Below, in pieces: positions 19,433 to 29,300 of a stretch of 64,000 bases of DNA (its first letter is position 1; each line of letters opens with the position of its first letter). Source of the DNA: Bacillus sp. AFS029637. Lineage in GTDB: Bacteria; Bacillota; Bacilli; Bacillales; Bacillaceae_G. The stretch lies in the NCBI RefSeq assembly GCF_002584985.1, contig NZ_NUPZ01000004.1:1-64000 (forward strand), written 5' to 3'. A model generated the notes under the pieces. That model was not told where the DNA came from. It made no database searches and worked only from the letters and a program-made list of their open reading frames with translations. The position numbers were made by a program, and so were the translations under genes.

Positions 19433-19572
19433 TACCTTTATATCATGTTCAGAAAGATGGAATACATCTATAAGAACACCAAACTATCATTCATAAAATA
19501 TTAATGTAATAGAAATGTTCAAACTGAAGGGGTATTTCAATCGGTTGAACCATAATAGAGAGGGCGGTAATT

Positions 19573-19896
19573 ATGATGACTACAGCAGAACAAATTCCAT
19601 TCCAATTGATTTTAAATAGTGGTAATGCACGAAGCTTTGCAATGGAGGCACTTCAATTTGCCAAACAGGGGAAAATGGCAGAGGCTGATGAAGCGATGGT
19701 AAAGGCGAAAGAAGCGATTAATGAAGCGCATCATTTCCAAACAGAGCTCATACAATCAGAAGCAAGAGGAGAAAAGACAGAGATTAGTGTTCTTTTAATT
19801 CACGCACAAGATCATTTAATGAATGCGATTACAGTGAAAGAATTAGCAGCAGAATTTATTGACCTTTATAAAAAGTTAGAAGCGAAAGGGGAATAA
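19573..19896 (+). CDS. chbA: PTS EIIA component, chitobiose/cellobiose type
   Basis: 107 residues, with active-site His77 and metal-site Asp80 in the [16 protein letters not shown] signature. It passes phosphate from HPr to EIIB and is soluble and probably trimeric. It is paralogous to the orphan EIIA at 14463. It is separated from chbC by 183 bp containing a hairpin, unusual inside the operon, but runs only 3 bp before the glycosidase gene. The start could be either ATG of the ATGATG at 19573. Confidence 0.93.
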   Translation: MMTTAEQIPFQLILNSGNARSFAMEALQFAKQGKMAEADEAMVKAKEAINEAHHFQTELIQSEARGEKTEISVLLIHAQDHLMNAITVKELAAEFIDLYKKLEAKGE

Positions 19897-19899
19897 AGC

Positions 19900-21225
19900 A
19901 TGACTGGAATTAAAATTGCTACAATCGGTGGTGGATCTAGTTATACACCAGAGTTAATTGAAGGGTTTATTAAACGTTATGATGAGCTTCCTGTTCGTGA
20001 AATTTGGTTAGTAGATATTGAGGCAGGAAAAGAAAAGTTAGAAATCGTTGGTAACTTAGCGAAACGTATGGTGAAAAAATCAGGTTTACCAATCGAAGTG
20101 CATTTAACACTTGATCGCCGCGAGGCATTAAAGGATGCTGATTTCGTAACAACACAGCTTCGCGTTGGTTTATTAGAAGCACGCGCAAAAGATGAAGCGA
20201 TTCCTTTAAAATATGATGTAATTGGTCAGGAAACGAATGGTCCTGGTGGTTTGTTTAAAGCACTGAGAACGATTCCTGTTATTTTAGATATTTGTAAGGA
20301 TATGGAGGAGCTTTGTCCGAATGCATGGTTAATTAACTTTGCGAACCCAGCAGGTATGGTAACAGAAGCTGTCCTTCGCTATACAAATATTCAAAGAGTA
20401 GTTGGTCTATGTAACGTTCCAATCGGAATTCGTATGGGTCTTGCGAGATTACTGGAAGTAGATGCAAGTCGTGTACATGTAGATTTCGCCGGTTTAAATC
20501 ACATGGTATATGGACTAGACGTATATTTAGATGGAGTAAGCGTAATGGATCGCGTGTTAGAGCTTGTAACAGATCCAGAAAAGCAAATTACGATGGAAAA
20601 CATCGCAGCGCTTAACTGGGAGCCAGACTTTATTCGAGGCCTTCGTGCAATTCCATGTCCATACCACCGTTACTACTACAAAACACGTGAAATGTTAGAA
20701 GAAGAGAAAGAAGCTTCAATCGAGAAAGGCACACGTGCAGAAGTAGTAAAACAATTAGAAGATGATTTATTCGAGTTATATAAAGACCCGAATTTAGATA
20801 TTAAGCCACCACAATTAGAAAAACGTGGCGGAGCTTATTATAGTGATGCAGCATGTAGCTTAATTACGTCTATTTACAATAATAAAGGTGATATCCAGCC
20901 TGTTAATACACGAAACAACGGAACAATTGCAAGCTTGCCACATGATTCTGCTGTTGAAGTGAACTGTATTATTACGAAAGAGGGTCCAAAACCAATTGCG
21001 GTCGGAGATCTTCCAGTACCAGTTCGCGGTTTAGTACAACAAATTAAATCATTTGAGCGCACAACAATTGAAGCTGCGGTTACAGGTGATTATCATAAGG
21101 CGCTGCTTGCGATGACAATCAATCCACTTGTACCATCAGATAAAGTTGCAAAACAAATTTTAGATGAAATGTTGGAAGCACATAAAGAATATCTTCCACA
21201 GTTCTTTAAAAAGGTAGAGAAGTAA
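19900..21225 (+). CDS. chbF: 6-phospho-beta-glucosidase, glycoside hydrolase family 4
   Basis: 441 residues. The N-terminal NAD-binding KIATIGGGSSYTPELIEGF and the metal-site segments GLCNVPIG (about residue 173) and GLNHMVYG are hallmarks of family 4. These enzymes use NAD and manganese to hydrolyse phosphorylated disaccharides by a redox mechanism. It would cleave the 6-phospho disaccharide delivered by the PTS (cellobiose- or chitobiose-derived). It follows chbA by 3 bp and ends in a hairpin terminator. E. coli ChbF is of this family and is also encoded after chbA. Confidence 0.94.
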   Translation: MTGIKIATIGGGSSYTPELIEGFIKRYDELPVREIWLVDIEAGKEKLEIVGNLAKRMVKKSGLPIEVHLTLDRREALKDADFVTTQLRVGLLEARAKDEAIPLKYDVIGQETNGPGGLFKALRTIPVILDICKDMEELCPNAWLINFANPAGMVTEAVLRYTNIQRVVGLCNVPIGIRMGLARLLEVDASRVHVDFAGLNHMVYGLDVYLDGVSVMDRVLELVTDPEKQITMENIAALNWEPDFIRGLRAIPCPYHRYYYKTREMLEEEKEASIEKGTRAEVVKQLEDDLFELYKDPNLDIKPPQLEKRGGAYYSDAACSLITSIYNNKGDIQPVNTRNNGTIASLPHDSAVEVNCIITKEGPKPIAVGDLPVPVRGLVQQIKSFERTTIEAAVTGDYHKALLAMTINPLVPSDKVAKQILDEMLEAHKEYLPQFFKKVEK

Positions 21226-21981
<756 letters not shown>

Positions 21982-21984
21982 TAG

Positions 21985-22017
21985 AAAAACGACGGCTACA
22001 TAATGCCGTCGTTTTTT
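21985..22017. terminator. Bidirectional terminator between chbG and chrA
   Basis: AAAACGACGGC pairs with GCCGTCGTTTT around TACATAAT, with T6 on the plus strand and a U-tract on the minus strand. Confidence 0.9.
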
Positions 22018-22021
22018 GTGC

Positions 22022-23203
22022 TTACACAATGGATAAAATATATCCGCCGAAGGCCCCGATTATAACGATGACCCAAGGTGGTGTTTTCCAAAAAGCTAGT
22101 AAGCAAAATAGAAGAGAAGCAAAGACAAAATCTACAGAATTCATAATTGTACTCGTCCAAATCGGATCGTAAAACGCTGCTAGTAAAATGCCGACAACTG
22201 CGGCGTTGACTCCAAGTAGTGCACCTTGTATGTAGGATATCCTTCTTACACTGTCCCAAAATGGTAAAACACCGATAACAAGCAAAAAGGCAGGAAGAAA
22301 GATAGCGATTGTTGCGAGTATGGCCCCGGGTGTCCCGTTTAGCACTGCTCCTATATAAGAGGCGAATGTAAATAGTGGTCCTGGTACTGCTTGTGTTAAT
22401 CCGTATCCAGCTAGGAACTGCTCTTTCGTCATCATTCCATTTTGTACAAACTCACCTTCAAGAAGGGGAAGAACGACATGTCCGCCTCCGAATACAAGTG
22501 CGCCAGAGCGATAGAAACTATCAAATAAAGCGATGTAATACGAGAATGGTCTTAACATTGGTAGCAGTAGTAATAGGCCGACGAATAAGACGAGACAAGA
22601 AACTGCTATCGTTTTTGAAATAGGTACTTTTATATTTTGAGATTGGCTAATTGGTTGGTTGCGATATAAAAACCAGCCGATAAAGCCAGATAGTATAATG
22701 AGAATAACTTGTGTCCAGCTACTTGGCCATAGTAATGCGATTGCGGCGGTTACAATAGCAATCGTTGCACGATTGCGGTCTGGCGTTAATTTTTGTGCCA
22801 TTCCCCATATTGCATGAGCGACAATTGCGACTGCTACGAGCTTTAGTCCGTGAATCCATCCAGTACTTCCAAGGTCAAATTGATTAAGAAGTGAAGCGAA
22901 GAATACTAAAACGAGAACAGATGGTAGAGTGAATCCAATCCATGAAATAATAGCTCCTAATAACCCGCCGCGTACTAACCCAATCCCCATACCGACCTGA
23001 CTACTAGCAGGTCCAGGAAGGAATTGGCATAGTGCGACTAAATCAGCATAACTTCGTTCATCCATCCATTTTCTCTTTTGGATGTACTCATGATGAAAAT
23101 AACCGAGATGAGCGACAGGACCTCCAAATGAAGTAAGTCCTAATTTAAATGAAACGAGAAAAATCTCTAATAATGTGTGAAAAGTGTATTTGTTGTTTTT
23201 CAA
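22022..23203 (-). CDS. chrA: Chromate transporter family protein ChrA
   Basis: 393 residues containing both CHR halves in one chain. The N-half has FGLTSFGGPVAHLGYFHHEY and QFLPGPASSQVG; the C-half has FGGGHVVLPLLEGEFV and LTQAVPGPLFTFASYIGA. About ten membrane segments. Long-chain CHR proteins export chromate with proton coupling, but many act on other oxyanions such as sulphate. No chrI/padR regulator is adjacent, so inducibility by chromate is not indicated. An AAGGGACCCCC region precedes the ATG. Confidence 0.9.
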   Translation of the reverse strand: MKNNKYTFHTLLEIFLVSFKLGLTSFGGPVAHLGYFHHEYIQKRKWMDERSYADLVALCQFLPGPASSQVGMGIGLVRGGLLGAIISWIGFTLPSVLVLVFFASLLNQFDLGSTGWIHGLKLVAVAIVAHAIWGMAQKLTPDRNRATIAIVTAAIALLWPSSWTQVILIILSGFIGWFLYRNQPISQSQNIKVPISKTIAVSCLVLFVGLLLLLPMLRPFSYYIALFDSFYRSGALVFGGGHVVLPLLEGEFVQNGMMTKEQFLAGYGLTQAVPGPLFTFASYIGAVLNGTPGAILATIAIFLPAFLLVIGVLPFWDSVRRISYIQGALLGVNAAVVGILLAAFYDPIWTSTIMNSVDFVFASLLFCLLAFWKTPPWVIVIIGAFGGYILSIV

Positions 23204-23391
23204 AGGGACCCCCTATAATGTTTTTTCTATGTGCATTATACAAGAGAATGTAAATCTAAAGGAATGATTTCAATGTAAAGATTGTGTGAATCTTTTCTTC
23301 GTAATTAAAATTGAAAAAGTCATAAATGATTATGTCTAAACCATAAAGTAGTAGAAGTAGTGCTGGGAAATTTATATAAGGAGAATGCCTT

Positions 23392-23805
23392 ATGACAACA
23401 CACTTTTTTGCGAGGTTGACAGGTAAGAGGGAAGTGCCTCCTGTAAATACAGAAGCTTTTGGGGTTGCGGAGTTTATTTTTAGTGATGATTTAACGAAAT
23501 TGCATTACAGAGTCATACTAAAAAATATAGAAAAGGTCACATCGTGTCAAATTCATTTAGGAAATTCCGCTCAAATAGGTCCTATTGTTTTTTATTTGTA
23601 CGGCCCACTAGAACAGGGGATTAGTTTGAATGAGGGGAGTATTACCGGTGTAATGAATGCGGAGGATTTCGAAGGGCCTTTACAGGGAAAATCATTTGTT
23701 CACTTTCTTCAAGAAATCATTCAAGCAAATGTATATGTAAATGTTCATACGAAATCACATAAAAGAGGAGAAATAAGAGGACGGATTAGAAAAGTAAAGA
23801 AGTAA
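23392..23805 (+). CDS. CHRD-domain protein
   Basis: 137 residues forming a single CHRD domain: it opens FFARLTGKREVPPVNTEAFG, with LHYRVILKNIEKVTSCQIHLG in the middle and NVYVNVHTKSHKRGEIRGRI at the end. The domain was first seen in chordin and occurs in bacterial secreted or surface proteins. No signal peptide is present, so the protein is predicted cytoplasmic or released without the Sec route. An AAGGAGAATG ribosome site lies before the ATG. Function unknown. Confidence 0.85.
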   Translation: MTTHFFARLTGKREVPPVNTEAFGVAEFIFSDDLTKLHYRVILKNIEKVTSCQIHLGNSAQIGPIVFYLYGPLEQGISLNEGSITGVMNAEDFEGPLQGKSFVHFLQEIIQANVYVNVHTKSHKRGEIRGRIRKVKK

Positions 23806-23807
23806 AT

Positions 23808-23842
23808 GAAAAGGCTGTTTCCATTTGGAACAGCCTTTTCTT
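23808..23842 (+). terminator. Terminator after the CHRD gene
   Basis: AAAAGGCTGTT pairs with AACAGCCTTTT around TCCATTTGG, followed by CTTCTT. Confidence 0.85.
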
Positions 23843-23854
23843 CTTATATAGGTC

Positions 23855-23931
23855 ACAAATTTTAGCGATTATTGCCGGTAAATCGCTGATATAATTCGCG
23901 TTACGGTTGATATATTTCAAAAACTGCCTCG
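23855..23931. repeat. Dispersed intergenic repeat, copy 3
   Basis: On the minus strand it reads AAATATATCAACCG, then TTATATCAGCGATTTACCGG and AATAATCGC. The second string shares AGCGATTTACCG exactly with the copy at 6885. Confidence 0.6.
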
Positions 23932-23932
23932 T

Positions 23933-26608
23933 TTAATTTTTTACAGGTTGATTTTTTATGAAGAAGTCCATGACATAAAATACTTCGTCGTCGGGTATTT
24001 GTATTTCAAATGTATTTTCAATCGGCTGTAGTGCTTTTTTCACTTTCATATACATCCAGTACTCATCTTGTCGTCGTTTCTCTTTGTCAGGATGAGGGAG
24101 GAGACTTTCCCCTTTTTGAAGACGGTCAACCATGCAGCTCATATGAAGAATTACACCCATTAAGCTATCTGGGGTTAGCTGTAAGGAAATTAATTCTTGA
24201 ATTGTATTTAATGCATAACGAATTGTTTTAATGAGTAATGCCCCGTCGTTACGTTGCATTTGTTGTTCAAGAATATCAGCCATTTTTGCATATGTTTCTT
24301 CATACGTAATCAATTCTTGAATTGGCTGAATGGCTGTGTAGTTTACAATGTCTTGAAAATGATATGTTAAGCACGGTACTTGTACATCGAAATTCGTGAC
24401 GATACAAATGATATTACGTTCTTTTTTTATGTTCTCAATCATTTTTGTTAAATCTTTTTCATGGACGATACTAATCGGAATAATTTCGATTAATTCTTTA
24501 TCAAATCGTAAATAGTTCTCTAACATTTTTTGAATTGCTAAAGCACTTCCTTCCCCAGTTAAACAAGCTGTCAGAATAACAGACTTCATTGGAGAGAGTG
24601 GCTTTTTCTTTTCTTCTTGTACGTTTAAGTAAAACGGTGTTAAATTTTTTACTGTTTCATATAGTGCATCTAATGAATACCCGAGCTGAGCCTTCCGTGC
24701 CGCTTCTAATACGTGTGGTGTGCTTGTCATAGAAAGAATACGCACTGGAATTTTGAACTCAGTTTCTAATATATCACCAATGTAAGCGAGCGATCCCATA
24801 TCAACAAGTAAGAGAAGTCCGTTTACATTTTGCAGTGTTTTCATATACACTTTGACACGCTCTAAGAAATCTTTCGGTGATTCATGTAACGGCATATCAA
24901 TACCGGTTACGTCCTCAATGCCGAGAAGTTCGTTTGCCACGTTTGCCATTTCTGTTGCGATGCCATTACCGTGCGCTAATATTAGTACTTTTACTTCTGT
25001 TTGTGAGGCAGGAATTGGATCAACAACGAAGAACATTGTTAAAAAGCCTGCTTCATCAATTGGCATTGTTATTTGTAATTCTTCCTCTAGTAGCTGAATA
25101 CATTGCATAGCTACGGAAAAAGCTTCTTTATATTTCGTACGAATTTGATTTAATTGTGGATGATGAATTTGTTTCCCACTTTGTAAACGTTGTAGAGTTG
25201 TCTGTACATGTAAACTTAAAGCGAGAAATACTTTTTCATCAAACGTCTTAGATAAATGTTTTTCAGCGAGTTCCGCTATTTTTTCACATACGGAAACGAT
25301 ATTACGATCCACAATTTTAAAAACATTTTCATGACTTGTCTTTTTGGACATTTGGTTAAAATATTGTACGAAAAAGCTTTGGATATCATTTTCTATTAGT
25401 AGTTCTAATTCTTCCTCTTCAATACCGCGTGCTTGAAGTTCTTCATATTTATAATCAATATAATCGTAAATAGAAGAACGTTTTTCATCTTCTGTTTTAT
25501 GGTTACTCCAGCCTTCATCACTTGTAAATACAAATGTTTCATTCGGTATTTGGTACAGGTGGCGGCTCTTTCTTTCAATAAACAGTCCTTCTTTCATATA
25601 CCAAGGTAAATCTGTACTTGAAACGTAGACAGAGTCACGTTTTTTTGTCACGAAATCAGAATAGGCTTTCGCACAGGCAATTTGGACATCCGTTTTTAAT
25701 TGACCGATGTTATTGGGACAATTGTAAAAGACGAAAGCACGCATTGCATTTGGGCTAACATGAATTTCTTTTCTCAGGCGAATTGCTTCATTTGTAAAAA
25801 ATAGTTGTAGTAAAGCAAAACGTTCTTTGTGTGTACGCTCACGAAGTGGTGGGAGCGTGACAGTCATCGGTATACGTCTTGTAAATGTTTTTAATAAAAA
25901 TGAATTTGGTTCTTCTGTCGTTGCTGTAATGATTAATACTTTTGCTTTCCGCTCGTTTTCTGTTTCTCCAAGGCGGCGGTATACCCCGCGGTCAATAAAG
26001 GTGAAAAGCATTTCTTGTCCCTCTGGAGGAAGCCGATGTACTTCATCTAAGAAAAGAATCCCTTCATGTGCTTTTTCAATTAACCCTTTTTGATCACTTG
26101 CCCCCGTGTAAGCCCCTTTTTTAATCCCAAATAACTGTCCAAGTAGTAACTGTGGATTGTTTGCATAATCAGCACAGTTAAAGACGATAAAGGGCGCATT
26201 TTTTGGAAGCTGTTCAACTTCAATTGCATATTCGTGCATTAAAGAAGCGAACATAGATTTTCCGACCCCTGTTTCTCCTAGCAATAAAGTATGCATACCG
26301 TTTGGAGGATAGAGAATAGAAGCTTTCGCTTTTTCAATTGCGATTTTAAGGCTTGTATTTTCAATTGCAAATGTATCTAATGAAGTGACATCTTTTGAAT
26401 GCGTTTCCAACGAAGTGTTCGTTTCTATATAAAAACGAACAGGGCGCGTATTTGTTTTTAATAAACGCGTATCTTTTACAAGTTTGTTTAAATCGCTACT
26501 TACATTGGCACGATCCAGTTTTAGAAGGGTAGCGAGTTCTGATGCGGTTACACCTTCTGTATAATTTCCTTCTTGTATTGCGTTAAAAATGAGATCTATT
26601 CGTTTCAT
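23933..26608 (-). CDS. LevR/CelR-type sigma-54-dependent activator with PTS regulation domains
   Basis: 891 residues. An N-terminal winged helix (1-60) is followed by an AAA+ sigma-54 interaction domain, with Walker A GETGVGKS at 111-118, the GAYTGA loop at 165-170 and Walker B ILFLDE at 184-189. Then come a first PRD (about 460-560), an EIIA-Man-like domain whose phosphosite lies in LILAHGNG (about 580), an EIIB-Gat-like domain and a final PRD. Such proteins open sigma-54 promoters and are tuned by phosphorylation from HPr and PTS enzymes. It is the only such activator in the window, and a perfect -24/-12 promoter precedes chbB 6 kb away, so it most likely drives that operon. The GAYTGA variant keeps the essential TGA. 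Confidence 0.93.
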   Translation of the reverse strand: MKRIDLIFNAIQEGNYTEGVTASELATLLKLDRANVSSDLNKLVKDTRLLKTNTRPVRFYIETNTSLETHSKDVTSLDTFAIENTSLKIAIEKAKASILYPPNGMHTLLLGETGVGKSMFASLMHEYAIEVEQLPKNAPFIVFNCADYANNPQLLLGQLFGIKKGAYTGASDQKGLIEKAHEGILFLDEVHRLPPEGQEMLFTFIDRGVYRRLGETENERKAKVLIITATTEEPNSFLLKTFTRRIPMTVTLPPLRERTHKERFALLQLFFTNEAIRLRKEIHVSPNAMRAFVFYNCPNNIGQLKTDVQIACAKAYSDFVTKKRDSVYVSSTDLPWYMKEGLFIERKSRHLYQIPNETFVFTSDEGWSNHKTEDEKRSSIYDYIDYKYEELQARGIEEEELELLIENDIQSFFVQYFNQMSKKTSHENVFKIVDRNIVSVCEKIAELAEKHLSKTFDEKVFLALSLHVQTTLQRLQSGKQIHHPQLNQIRTKYKEAFSVAMQCIQLLEEELQITMPIDEAGFLTMFFVVDPIPASQTEVKVLILAHGNGIATEMANVANELLGIEDVTGIDMPLHESPKDFLERVKVYMKTLQNVNGLLLLVDMGSLAYIGDILETEFKIPVRILSMTSTPHVLEAARKAQLGYSLDALYETVKNLTPFYLNVQEEKKKPLSPMKSVILTACLTGEGSALAIQKMLENYLRFDKELIEIIPISIVHEKDLTKMIENIKKERNIICIVTNFDVQVPCLTYHFQDIVNYTAIQPIQELITYEETYAKMADILEQQMQRNDGALLIKTIRYALNTIQELISLQLTPDSLMGVILHMSCMVDRLQKGESLLPHPDKEKRRQDEYWMYMKVKKALQPIENTFEIQIPDDEVFYVMDFFIKNQPVKN

Positions 26609-26669
26609 TTCTATTCACCTCGAAACTTCATCACTATTTAAAATTTTACACAAAAATGGGAAGGGTGGA

Positions 26670-26715
26670 AAGAGAAAAATAAAACAGCCTTAGTACATAA
26701 GCACCAAAGCTGTTA
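26670..26715 (-). terminator. Terminator of the polysaccharide deacetylase gene
   Basis: On the minus strand AACAGCTTTGGTGC...GTACTAAGGCTGTT forms an imperfect long stem, followed by TTTTATTTTT. The stem overlaps the last codons. Confidence 0.75.
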
Positions 26716-27450
26716 CAATCTTGTGTCTTTCCAGAAATTCACTGCGAGATGAGAAGATGGATTATAAGGAAGAAGCTTGTATCCTTGTGACTGTAAATAA
26801 TCAATTACTTTTGGAAGTATTTGTACAGTAACACTTGAATCGTGCATTAAAATAACTTCAACTTGTTCATCGCTCTGATTACGTACTCTTTCTAGTATGG
26901 CAGAAGGATTATCATAGCTTTTCCAGTCATATGTATCGATGGTCCAATCCCACATTTTATATTCTGCTGATACAAGTGCGTCACGGTAATTCTGTTTTAA
27001 GTAAGGCATACTACCGTAGGGGACACGAACGAGATGTGTATTTAACTTTGTAATTTGCTGGACAATGTCTTGCGCTTGCTCCATTTCTGTAATTAAAGTA
27101 GAAGGGTCCCCAGTATAAAGGCGCTTTACATCGTGTGACATGCTATGAAGTCCGATATAATGTCCGTCTTTAACTAAGCGCTGCATTGTCTTTTTGTAGT
27201 GCGGCACCTTTCCTCCAATAACAAAGAAAGTTGCTTTTCCGTTCTTTTCTTTTAAAATGTTTAAAATTTGCGTAGTATATTTGTTTGGTCCATCATCAAA
27301 TGTTAAGTACGCAATTTTTTGGGTAGGAGAGGTAGTTGCATTATTTGGATGAAGTTCAGCAGGAATAACTGTAGTTGCTTCTGCATGAGATGACGCGTAC
27401 ATAGTAATTGTTAAAAATAAAATGATGTATAGAAATATTCGCTTGATCAT
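26713..27450 (-). CDS. Secreted polysaccharide deacetylase (carbohydrate esterase family 4)
   Basis: 245 residues. A signal peptide spans residues 1-27 (MIKRIFLYIILFL then ASSHAEA). The NodB domain shows TFDDGPN (motif 1), HSMSHDV (motif 2, His ligands), RVPYG (motif 3) and ILMHDS near the end (motif 5). Such enzymes remove acetyl groups from peptidoglycan or other amino sugar polymers outside the membrane with a metal ion. The start is ATG 27450 after GAGGGTG. It is monocistronic. The B. cereus group has many paralogues, so the precise substrate is not assigned. Confidence 0.9.
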   Translation of the reverse strand: MIKRIFLYIILFLTITMYASSHAEATTVIPAELHPNNATTSPTQKIAYLTFDDGPNKYTTQILNILKEKNGKATFFVIGGKVPHYKKTMQRLVKDGHYIGLHSMSHDVKRLYTGDPSTLITEMEQAQDIVQQITKLNTHLVRVPYGSMPYLKQNYRDALVSAEYKMWDWTIDTYDWKSYDNPSAILERVRNQSDEQVEVILMHDSSVTVQILPKVIDYLQSQGYKLLPYNPSSHLAVNFWKDTRL

Positions 27451-27587
27451 AACATTCACCCTCAGTTTGACAATCAAGATGTAAAAAATAAAATGTAATC
27501 CATTTCTTATTATGTATATCTTTCTCCAATAGAGGCACTCTCAAACAATCTATATTTTGGAAATACAAAGTGAGGGATAAAAAATAA

Positions 27588-27628
27588 AAAATAGCATCCT
27601 CTTCAAAGAAAGAGGATGCTATTTGAAT
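27588..27628 (-). terminator. tagO terminator
   Basis: AAATAGCATCCTCTT pairs with AAGAGGATGCTATTT, followed on the minus strand by TTTTATTTTT. It lies 30 bp after the tagO stop. Confidence 0.9.
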
Positions 27629-27657
27629 ATTTCATAATTGTAAAGGCTATACTACAA

Positions 27658-28731
27658 TTAGTCTTCGCGTTTTTTCACTTTTTTATAGAAGGAAATAATT
27701 GGTTTGTAACGCTCGTGTACAAGTCCGATTACTTCAGCAATAATTTCTGTAAAGAAGATTAAAACGAACAGAAGAGTAATGGATAACCATAATGTCGCAC
27801 TACTGAAAATAATAGCATTCACACTAAAGAAAATACCGAATGCGTATATAATTAGTACCGTTTTACGATGAGAGAAGCCCATTGCAAGTAAACGGTGATG
27901 TAAATGCGATTTATCTGGTGCGGAAATAGGCTTTTTATTTACGATACGACGGATAATTGCAAATGTCGTATCAAATATAGGTACACCTAAAATGATAATT
28001 GGAACGATAAAACTGAATAACGTTACGCTTTTGTATAATCCAAGTAACGATATAACAGAAATACAGTATCCTAAAAATAGTGCTCCTGTATCTCCCATGA
28101 AAATCTTTGCTGGATGGAAGTTATAGAATAAAAATCCAAGTGTACTTGCAAGTGCAATTAATGCTAGAGGTAAAATAATTGCTGTTCCAGTACCCCATGG
28201 GCTAGTGAAGGCCATATATGCTAGCGTTGCTAGTACGATAGATGAAATACCAGCAGATAATCCATCTAAGCCGTCAATTAAGTTGATTGCATTTGTAATA
28301 CCTACAATCCAAAATACTGTAATTGGATAAGCAAGCCATCCAAGTTCAGTATCCCCGAGAATTGGAATATATAATACTTGCACTAATAATCCACTTTTTA
28401 CAATCATAATGGCAACTAATAGTTGTCCACCGAATTTTACTTTCGCAGATAACTCGTACATATCATCTAAAATCCCAATGATTACGATGATGATTGCACC
28501 TAACGTTATCGATAACATTCTTTGTTCATATAAGCCACCGACCACAAATCCTACAGCTACACCGATAAATATTGCTAACCCGCCAAGACGAGGCATAATT
28601 TTTTGGTGTACTTTACGTGCGTTTGGCTTATCTGTTGCTCCTATTTTAAAAGCTAATTTAATAACTAAAGGAGTAACGACGAGTACAGTGATGAATGATG
28701 CCAAAATGGCATAAATCACTTGTGAGTCCAT
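27658..28731 (-). CDS. tagO: Undecaprenyl-phosphate GlcNAc-1-phosphate transferase
   Basis: 357 residues with about eleven membrane segments. Family signatures are present: DKPNARKVH near residue 37, the catalytic GILDDMYELSAK (about 85), NLIDGLDGLSAG (about 150), FMGDTGALFLGY (about 212) and the cytoplasmic HLHHRLLAMG loop (about 275). The enzyme links GlcNAc-phosphate to the lipid carrier, the first step of teichoic acid and other secondary wall polymers. The adjacent genes for UDP-glucose dehydrogenase, UDP-GlcNAc epimerase and an LCP ligase fit this role. An AAGGGTGGGG ribosome site precedes the ATG. Confidence 0.95.
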   Translation of the reverse strand: MDSQVIYAILASFITVLVVTPLVIKLAFKIGATDKPNARKVHQKIMPRLGGLAIFIGVAVGFVVGGLYEQRMLSITLGAIIIVIIGILDDMYELSAKVKFGGQLLVAIMIVKSGLLVQVLYIPILGDTELGWLAYPITVFWIVGITNAINLIDGLDGLSAGISSIVLATLAYMAFTSPWGTGTAIILPLALIALASTLGFLFYNFHPAKIFMGDTGALFLGYCISVISLLGLYKSVTLFSFIVPIIILGVPIFDTTFAIIRRIVNKKPISAPDKSHLHHRLLAMGFSHRKTVLIIYAFGIFFSVNAIIFSSATLWLSITLLFVLIFFTEIIAEVIGLVHERYKPIISFYKKVKKRED

Positions 28732-29300
28732 TAATACCCCACCCTTTTATAGTCTAACGTAATTTTTTTTAAATGTATTTATCTGAAAATTATGATGTTT
28801 ATTTACAGGCTCATAACATATGGTATCACAAAAAGATTAGAATTCAATCTTTTTTTCTTTTTACGGTAAATGGAAGCGGATAGAATATATGACAATCGTA
28901 TACACAATGTTAGATCATTTGGGAAGGTTATTCGTATCAGGCTTTGGAATATGACATGTCCTATTTTTCTTAGGCAGTGAATACTTTTATTTCAGTATTA
29001 TAAGTGTTACACGTAGAAATGAGTAAGTTCCGTGTTAAAATGTGGGAATTTATCTCGCTATTTGTGTGTTACCCGCAAAAGTCTGATTGGTGTGGGCTAA
29101 TAATCAGTAGGGAATGGACAAAAATCCGACTGATTAAAGTCTTCCTTTAATTTTACAAAAACTTAAAAAAGAATGGAGAAAGTAATTCATATAATAAAGG
29201 AGTAAAAAGGTTTTCTCATTTTTAATGTGAGAGGGGGAAGCGCAGGGAGCACGCTATGTATTCGTATATTTTCTACTGTATATTCCTGTGCGAAAGGGAA
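28732..29300. other. Long intergenic region between tagO and the UDP-glucose dehydrogenase gene
   Basis: 569 bp with no credible gene. It must hold the divergent promoters. AAAAGATT-AGAATTC-AATCTTTTT at about 28830-28858 forms a terminator-like hairpin with a T-run on the plus strand, though no plus-strand gene precedes it. A stretch at about 29066-29150 ends with the same 12 bases as the bcr1-like element at 44208. Confidence 0.65.
29066..29150 (+). repeat. Possible bcr-type repeat
   Basis: ACTGATTAAAGT at 29129-29140 is identical to the minus strand of 44218-44229, the terminus of the bcr1-like element. In both places it is followed within a few bases by CTTTA. The interior is only loosely similar, so this may be a decayed or related family member. 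Confidence 0.35.
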
